From contig NZ_CP007031.1 in the NCBI RefSeq assembly GCF_000224005.2, positions 2,075,001 through 2,139,000 of the forward strand: 64,000 nt of DNA, in the 5' to 3' direction. Both the position numbers and the translations under genes were made by a program. Positions 20,052 through 29,378 of this stretch are shown here, in pieces. The notes beneath the pieces are model-generated. The model ran no database searches and was not told where the DNA came from. It worked only from the letters and a program-made list of their open reading frames with translations. Numbering within the stretch: position 1 is the first letter of the stretch; every line of letters begins with the position of its first letter. Origin of the DNA: Marichromatium purpuratum 984 (lineage in GTDB: Bacteria; Pseudomonadota; Gammaproteobacteria; Chromatiales; Chromatiaceae).

Positions 20052-20699
20052 CTAGTCGGTCGCGGCCAGCTCCAGCATGACCTCGTTGCGACGCAGGAAG
20101 CCCGGGGTGAGCGGATCGTTGTAGTAGGCATAGGTCGGCGCGCCGGCGACGGCGAGGCCGCGCGTCTCGAGCCAGGCGCGCAGCCTCGACTCCTGCTCGG
20201 CGATCAACGCATCGGTGGCGCGCCCGGAGAAGCGGATCGCGGCCACGCGCCGCGGTTCCAGCGCGCGCAGCCGCACCGTCTCACCCGCCGGTGCCGGCAG
20301 GCCGTCGAGGTCGTAACGCGCCGGCATGATGAAGCGCACCGCCCACTGTCCTGCCGCATCGGTCGGGGTCTGGGTGACCGGCACCGTCATCGCAATCGGC
20401 TCATCGGCGCGCGTCTGAGTCACCGGGGCGGTCATCGACACCGACTCGCCGCCGCGCTCCTTGGCGAAGATATAGCCGGCCAGCGGCCCGAAACCCGCGC
20501 TCAGCGCCGCGCGCCGGTCGCCCTCGCGGCGCACCTCGGCGACGATCAGCGCCGGGTAGTCGCGGATCTCGATCGCCGCATCGCGCTCGAGCACCCGGTA
20601 ATCCGGGGTCTCGACGTTCTGCACCACGAACACGAATACCGCCATGGCGGCCACGCCGAGTACGGCCAGGGCGCCGATCAGGATCAGCACGGACTTCAT
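20052..20699 (-). CDS. SOUL heme-binding family protein
   Basis: A 215-residue SOUL/HBP domain protein with an N-terminal membrane anchor or uncleaved signal (residues 1-28). Characteristic stretches are IEIRDYPALIVAEV, FGPLAGYIFAKERG, SVSMTAPVTQTRADEPIAMT, RFIMPARYDLDGLPAP and AYYNDPLTPGFLRRNEVMLEL. Eukaryotic members bind heme; the bacterial role is not settled. GGAGG precedes the ATG. DUF2452 lies directly upstream in the same direction. Confidence 0.92.
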   Translation of the reverse strand: MKSVLILIGALAVLGVAAMAVFVFVVQNVETPDYRVLERDAAIEIRDYPALIVAEVRREGDRRAALSAGFGPLAGYIFAKERGGESVSMTAPVTQTRADEPIAMTVPVTQTPTDAAGQWAVRFIMPARYDLDGLPAPAGETVRLRALEPRRVAAIRFSGRATDALIAEQESRLRAWLETRGLAVAGAPTYAYYNDPLTPGFLRRNEVMLELAATD

Positions 20700-20733
20700 T
20701 GATCAGACCTCCGGGGTCGGAAACAGGGGGGAT

Positions 20734-21234
20734 TCAACGCTCGCCGGACTCGGGACTCAACCCGCCGATGCGCAACAACTGGCTGACCATCTCGCCGGTG
20801 TCGTCGGCCGCGCCGATCTGCTCGGCCGGGGTCCAGGAGTAGTCGGTCTCGAGCCGGTAGGAGCCGACAAACGCATGCGGCACCGCGCCGCCCCAGTCCT
20901 CCGGCGAGAGCATCGAGAAGAAGGTGCGGCCATCGGCGCGGCGATAGAGATGGTAGGTCTTGCCGGGGATACGCTTGAAGGCGCACTGGGCCTGATTGAG
21001 CGCCTGCTCGACCTGGGCGTCGGCCAGCACCTTGCGCGCCTCCTGCTGGAGCAGCTTGATCTGATCGGCAATGACGCGCAGCTTGGCGCCGGTGCGGGCA
21101 CCGAGCATCGCCTCGGCCCGCTCGACCTCGGCGGTGAGCTCGCGGGTATCGAAGGCCGGAGCCAGTCGGCTGACCGGATAGGGGGCACTGCGCTCGTCTC
21201 CGGTATAGGGCACCGGCTTGTGGTCATCGCTCAT
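20734..21234 (-). CDS. DUF2452 domain protein
   Basis: A 166-residue protein recognised as DUF2452 by PYPVSRLAPAFD, KIKLL-type helices with QQEARKVLADA, CAFKRIPGKTYHLYRR, FFSMLSPEDWGG and HAFVGSYRLETDYSWTPAE. No catalytic residues are known for the family. AGGAG precedes the ATG at 21234; the longer frame upstream has no support. It is divergent from the MidA-like gene. Confidence 0.85.
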   Translation of the reverse strand: MSDDHKPVPYTGDERSAPYPVSRLAPAFDTRELTAEVERAEAMLGARTGAKLRVIADQIKLLQQEARKVLADAQVEQALNQAQCAFKRIPGKTYHLYRRADGRTFFSMLSPEDWGGAVPHAFVGSYRLETDYSWTPAEQIGAADDTGEMVSQLLRIGGLSPESGER

Positions 21235-21385
21235 GCAATCTCCTGAATCACTGATCTCACCGGCAACAGATGGCGCTGGCGGGCGAGAACTCCAGCCACA
21301 TCCGAGGCCCGGTGGTGCACATCGAGGGTCGATGCCGGGTATTCTACCCACCAATCCAGCCCCATCGCTTCGAGCCGGCCCAATC

Positions 21386-22543
21386 ATGCACGCCCAAGAA
21401 GACACCCGCCACGCCCACCGCATCAGCACCGCACTCAGCGCGCGCATCGGCGAGGAGATCGCCGCCAGCGCCGATGCCCTGCTGCCCTTCGACCGCTTCA
21501 TGGAACTGGCGCTCTACGCCCCGGGGCTCGGCTACTATGTCGCCGGCGCACCCAAGTTCGGCCCCGGCGGCGACTTCATCACCGCGCCCGAGTACTCGCC
21601 GCTGTTCGGCCAGTGTCTCGCCGTGCAGTGCGCCGAGGCGCTGGCGCGGCTCGGTGGCGGCGACGTGCTGGAGTTCGGCGCCGGCAGCGGCGCGCTCGCC
21701 AGCCAGGTCATCACACGGCTCGCCGCGCTCGACCGGCTGCCCGAGCGTTATCTCATCCTCGAGCCCAGCCCCGACCTGCAGGCCGCCCAGCGCGAGCGCC
21801 TCGCCGCCCTGCCCGCGCCGCTGGCCGCGCGCTGCCACTGGCTCGAGCGGCTGCCCGAGGGGTTCAACGGGGTGGTACTCGGCAACGAGGTGCTCGATGC
21901 CATGCCGGTGCACCGCTTCGTCATCGGCGCCGCGGGCGAGGTGCTCGAGGTCTTCGTCACCGGCGAGGACGGTCAGTTCCGCGAGGTCCAGGCCGCAGCG
22001 CGCTCGCCGGGGCTGGCCGAGGCGGTGGAGCAACTCCAGGCGGCGGGGCTGGCGCGCGCGCCTGGCTACGGCTCCGAGGTCAACCTCCGGCTCGGTCCCT
22101 GGTTCGCGGCGCTCGCCGGCGCGCTCGAGCGCGCCCTGGTGCTGCTCGTCGACTACGGTTATCCGCGCCCGACCTACTATCACCCCGAGCGCGACATGGG
22201 CACGCTGATGTGTCACCACCGCCATCGCGCCCATGACGACCCCTACCGCCACCCCGGGCTGCAGGACATCACCGCCCATGTCGACTTCAGCGCCGTGGCC
22301 GAGGCCGGAACACGCGCCGGGTTCACGCTCGCCGGGTTCACCACCCAGGCGCATTTTCTCATCGGTTGCGGCATCGACGCCCTGCTCGCCGCCGCCCCCG
22401 ACCCGCTCGATCTCACCCAACAGGCCAAGCAGTTATTGCTGCCCGACGCCATGGGCGAGCGCTTCAAGGTGATCGGGCTGACGCGCGGACTCGACGGTCC
22501 GTGGCGCGGCTTCGGCGAGCGCGACCTCGGCGATCGACTCTGA
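21386..22543 (+). CDS. Class I SAM-dependent methyltransferase, MidA/NDUFAF7-like (DUF185)
   Basis: A 385-residue protein with FMELALYAPGLGYYVAG, PKFGPGGDFITAPEYSPLFG, the SAM-binding VLEFGAGSGALA, VVLGNEVLDAMPVHRF and LLVDYGYPRPTYYHPERD. The mitochondrial homologue NDUFAF7 methylates an Arg of a complex I subunit; the bacterial target is unknown, so a NADH dehydrogenase subunit is only a guess. The start matches the family N-terminus, but no clear ribosome site is present. It precedes the TauE gene by 58 bp. Confidence 0.9.
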   Translation: MHAQEDTRHAHRISTALSARIGEEIAASADALLPFDRFMELALYAPGLGYYVAGAPKFGPGGDFITAPEYSPLFGQCLAVQCAEALARLGGGDVLEFGAGSGALASQVITRLAALDRLPERYLILEPSPDLQAAQRERLAALPAPLAARCHWLERLPEGFNGVVLGNEVLDAMPVHRFVIGAAGEVLEVFVTGEDGQFREVQAAARSPGLAEAVEQLQAAGLARAPGYGSEVNLRLGPWFAALAGALERALVLLVDYGYPRPTYYHPERDMGTLMCHHRHRAHDDPYRHPGLQDITAHVDFSAVAEAGTRAGFTLAGFTTQAHFLIGCGIDALLAAAPDPLDLTQQAKQLLLPDAMGERFKVIGLTRGLDGPWRGFGERDLGDRL

Positions 22544-22601
22544 CCCGCGTGGACGGTGCACGCTATGATGGCGACTTTGTCGCCGTCACAGGACCCGTAC
22601 C

Positions 22602-23402
22602 ATGCCGCTCGTCGAAATCATCGCGCTGATCGCCCTCGGTCTCTGCTCCGGCCTGCTCGCCGGGCTCTTCGGGGTCGGCGGCGGAGCGGTCATCGTCCCC
22701 GCGCTGATGCTGCTCTTCCCGCTGTTCGACCTCGGCGGTCCCTGGCTCGCGCACCTGGCCGTCGGCACCTCGCTGGCGACCATCATCGGCACCGGGATCG
22801 CCTCCACGCTCGCCCACCACAGGCGCGGCGGCGTACGCTGGGAACTGGTCGCGCGCCTGGCCCCGGGGATCGTGCTCGGCGCCTGGATCGGCGCGACCCT
22901 CGCCGGGCTGTTGCCCGAGGTCTGGCTGCGCCGACTGTTCGCCGTCTTCCTCGCGGTGATGGGGCTGCGCATGGTGCTGCGCGCGCACGCAGCGGTGGGC
23001 GCTCGTCCGCTACCGGGCTGGCGCGGCATGCTCGGCGCCGGCGGCGGCATCGGTGGGCTCTCGGCGCTGGTCGGGATCGGCGGCGGCACCCTCACCGTGC
23101 CCTTTCTCGGCGCCCACGGGGTGGAGATGCGCCAGGCCGTCGGCACCTCGGCCGCCTGCGGGCTGCCGATCGCCCTCGCCGGGATGATCGGGTTCGTGGT
23201 GGTGGGCTGGGGCCGCGAGGGCCTGCCGGTCGGCAGCACCGGCTTCGTCTACTGGCCGGCGGTGCTCGCCATCCTGCTGGCGAGCATCCCCAGCGCCCCG
23301 CTCGGCGCGCGGCTCGCCCACACCCTGCCGGTGGCGCTGCTCAAGCGGCTGTTCGGCGCGCTGCTGCTGCTGATCGCCACGCGTCTGGCGCTCGGCGGCT
23401 GA
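22602..23402 (+). CDS. TauE/SafE family sulfite/organosulfonate exporter
   Basis: A 266-residue inner-membrane protein with eight or so helices in two repeats. Each repeat carries the family Gly-rich motif: GLLAGLFGVGGGAVIVPALM near the N-terminus and GGLSALVGIGGGTLTVPFL in the middle, followed by AVGTSAACGLPIALAG. Family members move sulfite, sulfoacetate or related anions; in a sulfur-oxidising host sulfite export would fit, but the substrate is inference. Confidence 0.9.
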   Translation: MPLVEIIALIALGLCSGLLAGLFGVGGGAVIVPALMLLFPLFDLGGPWLAHLAVGTSLATIIGTGIASTLAHHRRGGVRWELVARLAPGIVLGAWIGATLAGLLPEVWLRRLFAVFLAVMGLRMVLRAHAAVGARPLPGWRGMLGAGGGIGGLSALVGIGGGTLTVPFLGAHGVEMRQAVGTSAACGLPIALAGMIGFVVVGWGREGLPVGSTGFVYWPAVLAILLASIPSAPLGARLAHTLPVALLKRLFGALLLLIATRLALGG

Positions 23403-23409
23403 GACAGAC

Positions 23410-23955
23410 TCAACGACCGACGTCGAGCACCAGGCGGCGATAGAGAAAGATCTGGCCGCTGGCGTCACGCAGCGCCAGGCGGCCGCGGTCGAGCGCGAAC
23501 TCGAAGCGGTGGTCGAACTCGGCACGCGGGTTGGTCAGCTCCAGCCAGCGCTCGGCGAGGCGCAGCTCGCCGTCGATATAGCCGCCGTGGGCCGAGTAGA
23601 GCCGGTAGAAACCGCCCTGCACGATCAACAGGCTGCCGTCGTTGCCCTCCCAGTCGCCGTCGAGCGAGGTCACCCCGGCCGCCTCCCCGAGCGAGCGCGC
23701 CAACCGCTCCATGCCTCCGGCGCCGGGCATCCCCAACCCATCGAAGGCCGAGGGCCAGCCCGCCACCCCGGCCTGCCCCGACCAGCCGCCGCGCTGCGGC
23801 GCGAACAGCCCCATCGCCTCCATCATCTGCGCCATGGCATCGGCCATCGCCTCGCGCGAGATACCCCCCGAGGCCAGCGCCAGCGGTGCGACGGCCAACG
23901 ACAGCCACAACGGCGCGAGGACCAGCGGGGAGCGACGGACGGACAACTTGGACAT
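23410..23955 (-). CDS. Hypothetical secreted protein
   Basis: A 181-residue protein I do not recognise. It has a signal peptide (RRSPLVLAPLWLSLAVAPLA, cleavage near LALASG), then a Met-rich helix AMADAMAQMMEAMGLF, a Gly-rich linker, and a C-terminal beta-rich domain from DGDWEGNDGSLLIVQGGFYR to the end that looks like a small ligand-binding or lipocalin-like sheet. The start at 23955 gives the natural signal peptide. It converges on the TauE gene. Confidence 0.7.
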   Translation of the reverse strand: MSKLSVRRSPLVLAPLWLSLAVAPLALASGGISREAMADAMAQMMEAMGLFAPQRGGWSGQAGVAGWPSAFDGLGMPGAGGMERLARSLGEAAGVTSLDGDWEGNDGSLLIVQGGFYRLYSAHGGYIDGELRLAERWLELTNPRAEFDHRFEFALDRGRLALRDASGQIFLYRRLVLDVGR

Positions 23956-24352
23956 GGAACAGGGGGCGTCTACGGTGACCACGGAAGGCGCGCTAGTGTA
24001 GCAGACGGTCGCCAGCCGACGAGATGGCCACGCGACATCTCGCCCCTCCGCCCGGTCGGCGGCTCTCAGCCGCCGCTTCGCGCCGGGGGCGGGTGACCGG
24101 AAGCGATCTCGAACGGCGGTGCAAGGTGACTGCTCCAGAGCGGATGGTGACGCGTTATGATCGACGCGTTGAATTGGTCATGGCGGGGTCTGAGCCCAAC
24201 CCTTCCCCACTATCCCCGGATAGCCGACGTCCCGCGATCACCGATCTCTCGCCTGGAACCCTATCACGACACGATAACCCGTATCCCCCCGACCGCACCG
24301 TCGGCGGCAAATATCGGCGCCGTGGATCTCGACAGAAGCACAAGGAAATACG
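23956..24352. other. Intergenic region before the helicase gene
   Basis: About 400 bp without a supported gene. Short open frames exist on both strands but lack ribosome sites and family features. A G+C-rich inverted stretch (cggcggctctcagccgccg, 24056-24074) could form a hairpin. The last ~200 bp are less G+C-rich and probably hold the helicase promoter. Confidence 0.45.
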
Positions 24353-27300
24353 ATGAACGCAAGTGAGGCCGTCACCGACCGCGAAAAACTTTCCGGTCTC
24401 TTCCGTTTCGCTCAGGGTGTCCTAGCCGCCCGTGGTCGGGTCCTGATGCGGATGCGCGATACCGGCCTTGGCTGCTTCCCGGAATCGGAGTTACGCGATC
24501 TTCCCGGTCTCTCGTTACGCCCCGACGACGAGAATTGGCTGATCCTGCACCGCCTTCGTGAAACAGCGCCACCGAGACCAGCGCCGGCGCTGGCCGAATG
24601 GATCGACGGTGACTTCGACGACCCTGCACAACCACCGCGGTTCAAACCGGCCCTGGTTCGCGACATCACCATCGAGGAGGTCTCAGAGCTGTGCGAACTC
24701 GACCTGCTCGAGCACGAGGACGCGCACTCCCTGGTCGAGGGCGGGACAGACACCAAGGTCACGCTGCGCCTCGAGAAGCTCACCGAGATCAAGACCGCGC
24801 TGGAGGCCTGGCGCTCGGGACCCTGGGAGACATGGGCGCATGAGGAGCGCCGCGTACGCAAATCCATCAAACTCTACAACAGCCTGTTCAAGCTGCATAA
24901 CATGATGCATGTCGGGTCCACCGGTGCGCCACCGGAACTCGTCTGGGGCATCGGGCTAGCGCGCTGGTCACGCGACCAGACTCAGATCGACATGCCCCTG
25001 ATCGAGCAACTCGTCGACCTCGAAGTCCAACCAGGCGGCGCACTGGCCATCAAACCGCGACAGGTCCGTCCCTCGCTGACCCTCCGGCCCTTCCTCGAAG
25101 CCGACATCGAAGGCGCGCCGGAGACACAGCGCGATCTACAGGGGCGCTTTTCCATGGTCACCGACAGCGCCGACCTGGAGATCACGCCGTATGATGCCGT
25201 GGCCTGGGAAGGGTTACTCGACGCCGCCGCGACACGTCTCTCGTCCAAGGCCCGACACATCACCCTGGAAGCGCTGCGCAACGGCGCCGAACTCAGTCCC
25301 CCCGGCGAGACCCTGCACATCTATTCGACCTGGGCCATCTATGGTCGGCCACGCTCGGAAGATCTGCGCGAGCAGGACCTCGAACGGCTGCGCGCCGGGG
25401 TCGAGGGCAAGGCCTCCGACGAGGCCCTGCCCGCGAGCGTACGTGGCTTCGTGGCACCCAAGCCTGAAGTCGCCGAGGACGACGGCGAAGACTGGGGGCT
25501 GACGCGCACGGTACTCAACGCCGCCGCCCCTCGCGCGCGCTTCGAGCCCTCGGCACCAAGCACGACCGAGTCGACCAATCTCGCCGCCAGCAACGCCGAG
25601 ACCAAGGTCTACTTCTTCCCGCTGGCATACAACGACGAGCAGGCCCAGATCATCGACCGCCTGGAGAACGAAGACGTCGTCACCGTCACCGGCCCGCCCG
25701 GCACCGGCAAGACGCACTCGATCGCCAACATCATCTCGCACTACATGGCGACCGGACAGCGCGTCCTGGTGACCGCCCGGACCCCCGAGGCCCTGGCCGC
25801 AGTGCGCGAGAAGCTCCCCGGCGACCTCGCCAACCTGGTCATCGCCTCGGTCAGCTCCGACCGCGAGGGCGCCAAGCAGCTCGAGGAGGCGATCCAACGC
25901 CTGTCGAATGACGTGGTCACGCTCAATGCACGAAACACCCGCGCCGAAATCGGTCGACTCGAGGCAGAGGTCGTCGAACTCGACCGGTCCATGCGCGAAT
26001 GCGACCACCGACTGGCGCAGATCGCCACCCAGAACCTGGCGCCCATGATCTGGGACGGCACCGAACACACCGCCATGGAAATGGCCGAACTCATCGACGC
26101 GCTCACCGACCAGTATGGCTGGATGACCGACCGCCCCACCCACGAACCGCCGACCACGCTCGACACGACCATCACGGCGCTACGCCAGAGCCTGCCCCGC
26201 GTCGGCGACGATCTCGTCTATCTCGACGCCGAGCCGCCCAGCGCAGAGGTCCTGCCCAGCACCGTGGAGTTACTCGAGGCCCATCGCCAAGAGTTCAAGC
26301 GCCGTCAACGGGCACACGAAGACCTCTCGGACGTGCCGCAGATGGCGCGTGACAACGCCGCGGCCGAGTTGCACGCCAAGGCCGTCTACGAGCGACTGTC
26401 TGCCTTCGACAAGGCGGTCGCCACGGCCCCTCGGTGGGCACAACGCGCCATCCTGGCGATCGTCCAGGCGCGCGTTGCCGAACTCCCGGAGCCCGATCCG
26501 CGGGCAACGGTGGCAATGAGTATCGATCTACTCGGCACGCGCAACCCTGGCCATCTCAGCGGCCACGACACCGCCCGCGACCAGTCGCAATTGATCGAGG
26601 CGGTGACGCGTGCCAGCGTCGGGCAGAAACCGCTCTCGACCTTCTCGGCACTCTTCAACCGCGATCTCGCCAAGGCCCTCGCGGACATCCGCATCGACGA
26701 CGATACACCGGCCACGCCTGAGGACTGGCGGCGCGTCCAGGACACCCTGGAGATCCAGACGCTGCGCGCCGAGATCGACGGGCGCTGGAGTCCCCAGACG
26801 GCCAAGGGGCACCTGCCACCACTGCCCGAGGACGCCGTGGAACTCATGACCGTGATCCATGAGGCCGACGACCAGCTCGAAGCGCTGAGCAACGCGGCCG
26901 ATCAGGCGCTCGGTACCGCCGCCACCCTGCACCGGCTGTTCCCCTACGGGCTCGACGTCGATCACTGTCTGTCGACATTGACGCTCAAGCCGATCCTGCG
27001 CGCACTACGCGGCAACATCGCCAATGACGACCATCCCTCGGCAGTGATCGAACGACTCGAGGAAATCGCCGCACAGGGCGATCAGCCGATCCATACCCAG
27101 ATCGACGCGCTGCGGCGCGCCCTCGGCACACCGACGACCAATGAAGCCGATATCCTCACCGCGCGTCGTGATCTCACCTTCGAACTACAGCGGCTCGCCG
27201 AGCGGCAAGCCTTGCTCGCCGAGGTCGGCCGCCACCTGGAGGCACTCCGCGAGGCTGGCGCACCACGCTGGGCCGAAGCCTGCATCCGCGCACCACGGGC

Positions 27301-29038
27301 GGTCGATCGCATCCTGCCGGAGAACTGGAGACGTGCCTGGGACTGGGCGCGGATGAAGGCACATGTCGCCCACGTCACCGCGCTCGGTAACGGCGACACC
27401 CTGCGCGAGAAGAAGGTCAGGCTGCGGCAGCGACGCGAACACGTATTTGAGCAGCTCATCCGTGAACGCACCCTGCTCGGGCTCAAGCGTCGCATGACCA
27501 GCTCGGTCCAGACCGCGCTGACCACCTTCACCACGGCCAATCGCCGTCTCGGCAAGGGGACCGGCAAGAACGCGGTCCGCTGGCGCAAGGCGATCCGCAA
27601 GGCCGCGCTCGAGGCGGCCCCCGCCGCACCGGTCTGGGTCATGCCCGAGCACAAGGTCGCCGAGCAATTGCCGGCCACGCTCGCCGACTTCGATCTGGTG
27701 ATCCTCGATGAGGCCTCGCAATCGGACATCACCGCGCTCAGCGCGCTGGCCCGCGGCAAGAAGCTGCTGATCGTCGGTGACGAACAACAGGTCAGCCCAT
27801 CGACGGTCGGCACCGCCCAGCACAAGATCGACGCGCTGCGCGCCGAGCACCTAGCCTATCTCCCCAACCGCGACGTGATCGACGAGAACACCTCGATCTT
27901 CGACATCGCGATGCAGATGTACCCGAAGAACCATCTGATGTTGCGCGAGCACTTCCGCTGTGTCGAGCCGATCATCCAGTTCTCGACCCGCTTCTACGGC
28001 GGGCGCCTGATCCCGATCCGGGTACCCAAACCCTCCGAGCGTCTCGACCCACCATTGGTGGATGTCCACATCCAGGGTGCCGAGCGACGTGGCAAGCTCA
28101 ACGAGGCCGAGGCACGCTTCATCGTCGACGAGATCGCCACCCTGGCGCGCGATCCTCGACACGCCCGACGCGACATCGCCGTCATCTCCCTGATCGGCCG
28201 CGAACAGGCCGAGTTGATCGAGCGCATGCTGATCGAGGACCGCCGCATCGGTACCGAGGTCATGGAGCGGATGCGAATAGTCTGCGGCGACAGCCGCACG
28301 ATGCAGGGACAAGAGCGCGGCATCGTCTTCCTGTCGATGGTCGCCACCCCGGAGACGGCACGAGCGCAAAGCGCTCAGACCTATGCCCAGCGCTTCAATG
28401 TCGCGCTCAGTCGTGCCCGCGACCGGCTCTATCTCGTACACTCGGTCACGCCCCAAGACCTGCGCCCGGGCGATCTGAAACTCGACATCCTCGAACACTT
28501 CGCCGACCCCATGCCAGAAGGGCGCGCGCTGCTCGGCAAGGGCGTCCTCGAACGCTGCCAATCCGGCTTCGAGCGAGCGGTCTGCCAGCGCCTGCTCGAC
28601 GCCAGCTATCGGGTGCGCTCCCAGGTCAAGGCCGGTCCCTTCAGCATCGACCTGGTGGTCGAGGGCGCCGAGGACCGCAGACTGGCAATCGAACTCGACG
28701 GCGATGTCTGGCACGGACCAGAGAAATGGCATGAGGACATGTCCCGCCAAGCGGCCCTGGAACGCGCCGGCTGGACCTTTTGGCGGGTGTTCGGCAGCCA
28801 GTGGCTCGCCGACCAGGACTACTGGTGGAACGACCTGGTCGAGACCATGACCCGCATGGACATCGAACCCATCGGCGCCGAGGCCGCGGAGGGCCGATTC
28901 ACCGAGTTCCGTGTCCTCGACATCTCCACCGGCAAGGTCACGATCGACCGTGACGACGAGACACCCCCGCTCCAGCCCTCCGTCATGACCACTGATCGCA
29001 ACGACCGCGCCGACGAGATCGAAACAGCCGTCCCGTAA
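24353..29038 (+). CDS. SF1 helicase with C-terminal REase-like (MTES_1575-type) nuclease domain
   Basis: A 1561-residue protein. Residues ~1-420 are unassigned. The helicase is split: Walker A GPPGTGKTHS (447-456), then a long insert with coiled coils (~480-1100), Walker B VILDEASQSD (Asp1119), motif III GDEQQVSP (~1142), LREHFRC, MQGQERGIVFLSMV and QRFNVALSRARDRLYLV. Residues ~1400-1520 are a restriction-endonuclease fold: SGFERAVCQRL, FSIDLVV (Asp1433), LAIELDGDVWHG (Glu1447, Asp1449), then ERAGWTFWRVF. The layout resembles stand-alone helicase-nuclease phage-defence proteins such as HheA. AAGGAA precedes the ATG. No partner genes adjoin it. Confidence 0.88.
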   Translation: MNASEAVTDREKLSGLFRFAQGVLAARGRVLMRMRDTGLGCFPESELRDLPGLSLRPDDENWLILHRLRETAPPRPAPALAEWIDGDFDDPAQPPRFKPALVRDITIEEVSELCELDLLEHEDAHSLVEGGTDTKVTLRLEKLTEIKTALEAWRSGPWETWAHEERRVRKSIKLYNSLFKLHNMMHVGSTGAPPELVWGIGLARWSRDQTQIDMPLIEQLVDLEVQPGGALAIKPRQVRPSLTLRPFLEADIEGAPETQRDLQGRFSMVTDSADLEITPYDAVAWEGLLDAAATRLSSKARHITLEALRNGAELSPPGETLHIYSTWAIYGRPRSEDLREQDLERLRAGVEGKASDEALPASVRGFVAPKPEVAEDDGEDWGLTRTVLNAAAPRARFEPSAPSTTESTNLAASNAETKVYFFPLAYNDEQAQIIDRLENEDVVTVTGPPGTGKTHSIANIISHYMATGQRVLVTARTPEALAAVREKLPGDLANLVIASVSSDREGAKQLEEAIQRLSNDVVTLNARNTRAEIGRLEAEVVELDRSMRECDHRLAQIATQNLAPMIWDGTEHTAMEMAELIDALTDQYGWMTDRPTHEPPTTLDTTITALRQSLPRVGDDLVYLDAEPPSAEVLPSTVELLEAHRQEFKRRQRAHEDLSDVPQMARDNAAAELHAKAVYERLSAFDKAVATAPRWAQRAILAIVQARVAELPEPDPRATVAMSIDLLGTRNPGHLSGHDTARDQSQLIEAVTRASVGQKPLSTFSALFNRDLAKALADIRIDDDTPATPEDWRRVQDTLEIQTLRAEIDGRWSPQTAKGHLPPLPEDAVELMTVIHEADDQLEALSNAADQALGTAATLHRLFPYGLDVDHCLSTLTLKPILRALRGNIANDDHPSAVIERLEEIAAQGDQPIHTQIDALRRALGTPTTNEADILTARRDLTFELQRLAERQALLAEVGRHLEALREAGAPRWAEACIRAPRAVDRILPENWRRAWDWARMKAHVAHVTALGNGDTLREKKVRLRQRREHVFEQLIRERTLLGLKRRMTSSVQTALTTFTTANRRLGKGTGKNAVRWRKAIRKAALEAAPAAPVWVMPEHKVAEQLPATLADFDLVILDEASQSDITALSALARGKKLLIVGDEQQVSPSTVGTAQHKIDALRAEHLAYLPNRDVIDENTSIFDIAMQMYPKNHLMLREHFRCVEPIIQFSTRFYGGRLIPIRVPKPSERLDPPLVDVHIQGAERRGKLNEAEARFIVDEIATLARDPRHARRDIAVISLIGREQAELIERMLIEDRRIGTEVMERMRIVCGDSRTMQGQERGIVFLSMVATPETARAQSAQTYAQRFNVALSRARDRLYLVHSVTPQDLRPGDLKLDILEHFADPMPEGRALLGKGVLERCQSGFERAVCQRLLDASYRVRSQVKAGPFSIDLVVEGAEDRRLAIELDGDVWHGPEKWHEDMSRQAALERAGWTFWRVFGSQWLADQDYWWNDLVETMTRMDIEPIGAEAAEGRFTEFRVLDISTGKVTIDRDDETPPLQPSVMTTDRNDRADEIETAVP

Positions 29039-29105
29039 CCGCCGCTGCCGGACGGCCGAGAACGGCAACCCAACCGACAGGGCAGCGAGGCATCGAACGA
29101 AGAGG

Positions 29106-29224
29106 AAAAGCGACCCGCCATCAGCCACCAGCGTCCAGTGGGCGCTCTTCTCCCCCGCCGTCGCCGCAAGACATCGGCCGCTGCCGTCGTCAGTGCGCCG
29201 CCCCTTCCCACTGGCGGCTGACGG
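29106..29224 (+). repeat. Imperfect direct repeat, copy A
   Basis: A ~119-bp unit starting aaaagcgacc-gccatcag, containing cgccgtcgccgcaagacatc, and ending in ctggcggctgacgg. It matches copy B at 29274-29372 apart from a short insertion and scattered substitutions. Non-coding, directly after the helicase gene. Confidence 0.75.
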
Positions 29225-29273
29225 CTGGATGTCGCCCGCTGGAAGCTGCCTCGAACCGCAAGACGCGAAGGGG

Positions 29274-29372
29274 AAAAGCGACCAGCCATCAGTGGGCGCT
29301 CTTCCCCCGCCGTCGCCGCAAGACATCGGCCTCTGCCGTCGTCAGTGCACCGACCCCACTGGCGGCTGGCGG
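29274..29372 (+). repeat. Imperfect direct repeat, copy B
   Basis: A ~99-bp second copy of the unit at 29106-29224. Between the copies lies tcgaaccgcaagacgcgaag (29251-29270), an element also seen, slightly changed, in the 44.5-kb repeat block. This links the two regions as one dispersed repeat family. Confidence 0.75.
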
Positions 29373-29378
29373 CCCGCC

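Noticed and set aside
29039-29378. CRISPR array
   Set aside because: Only two long imperfect repeats with unequal spacing; no short regular repeat-spacer pattern.
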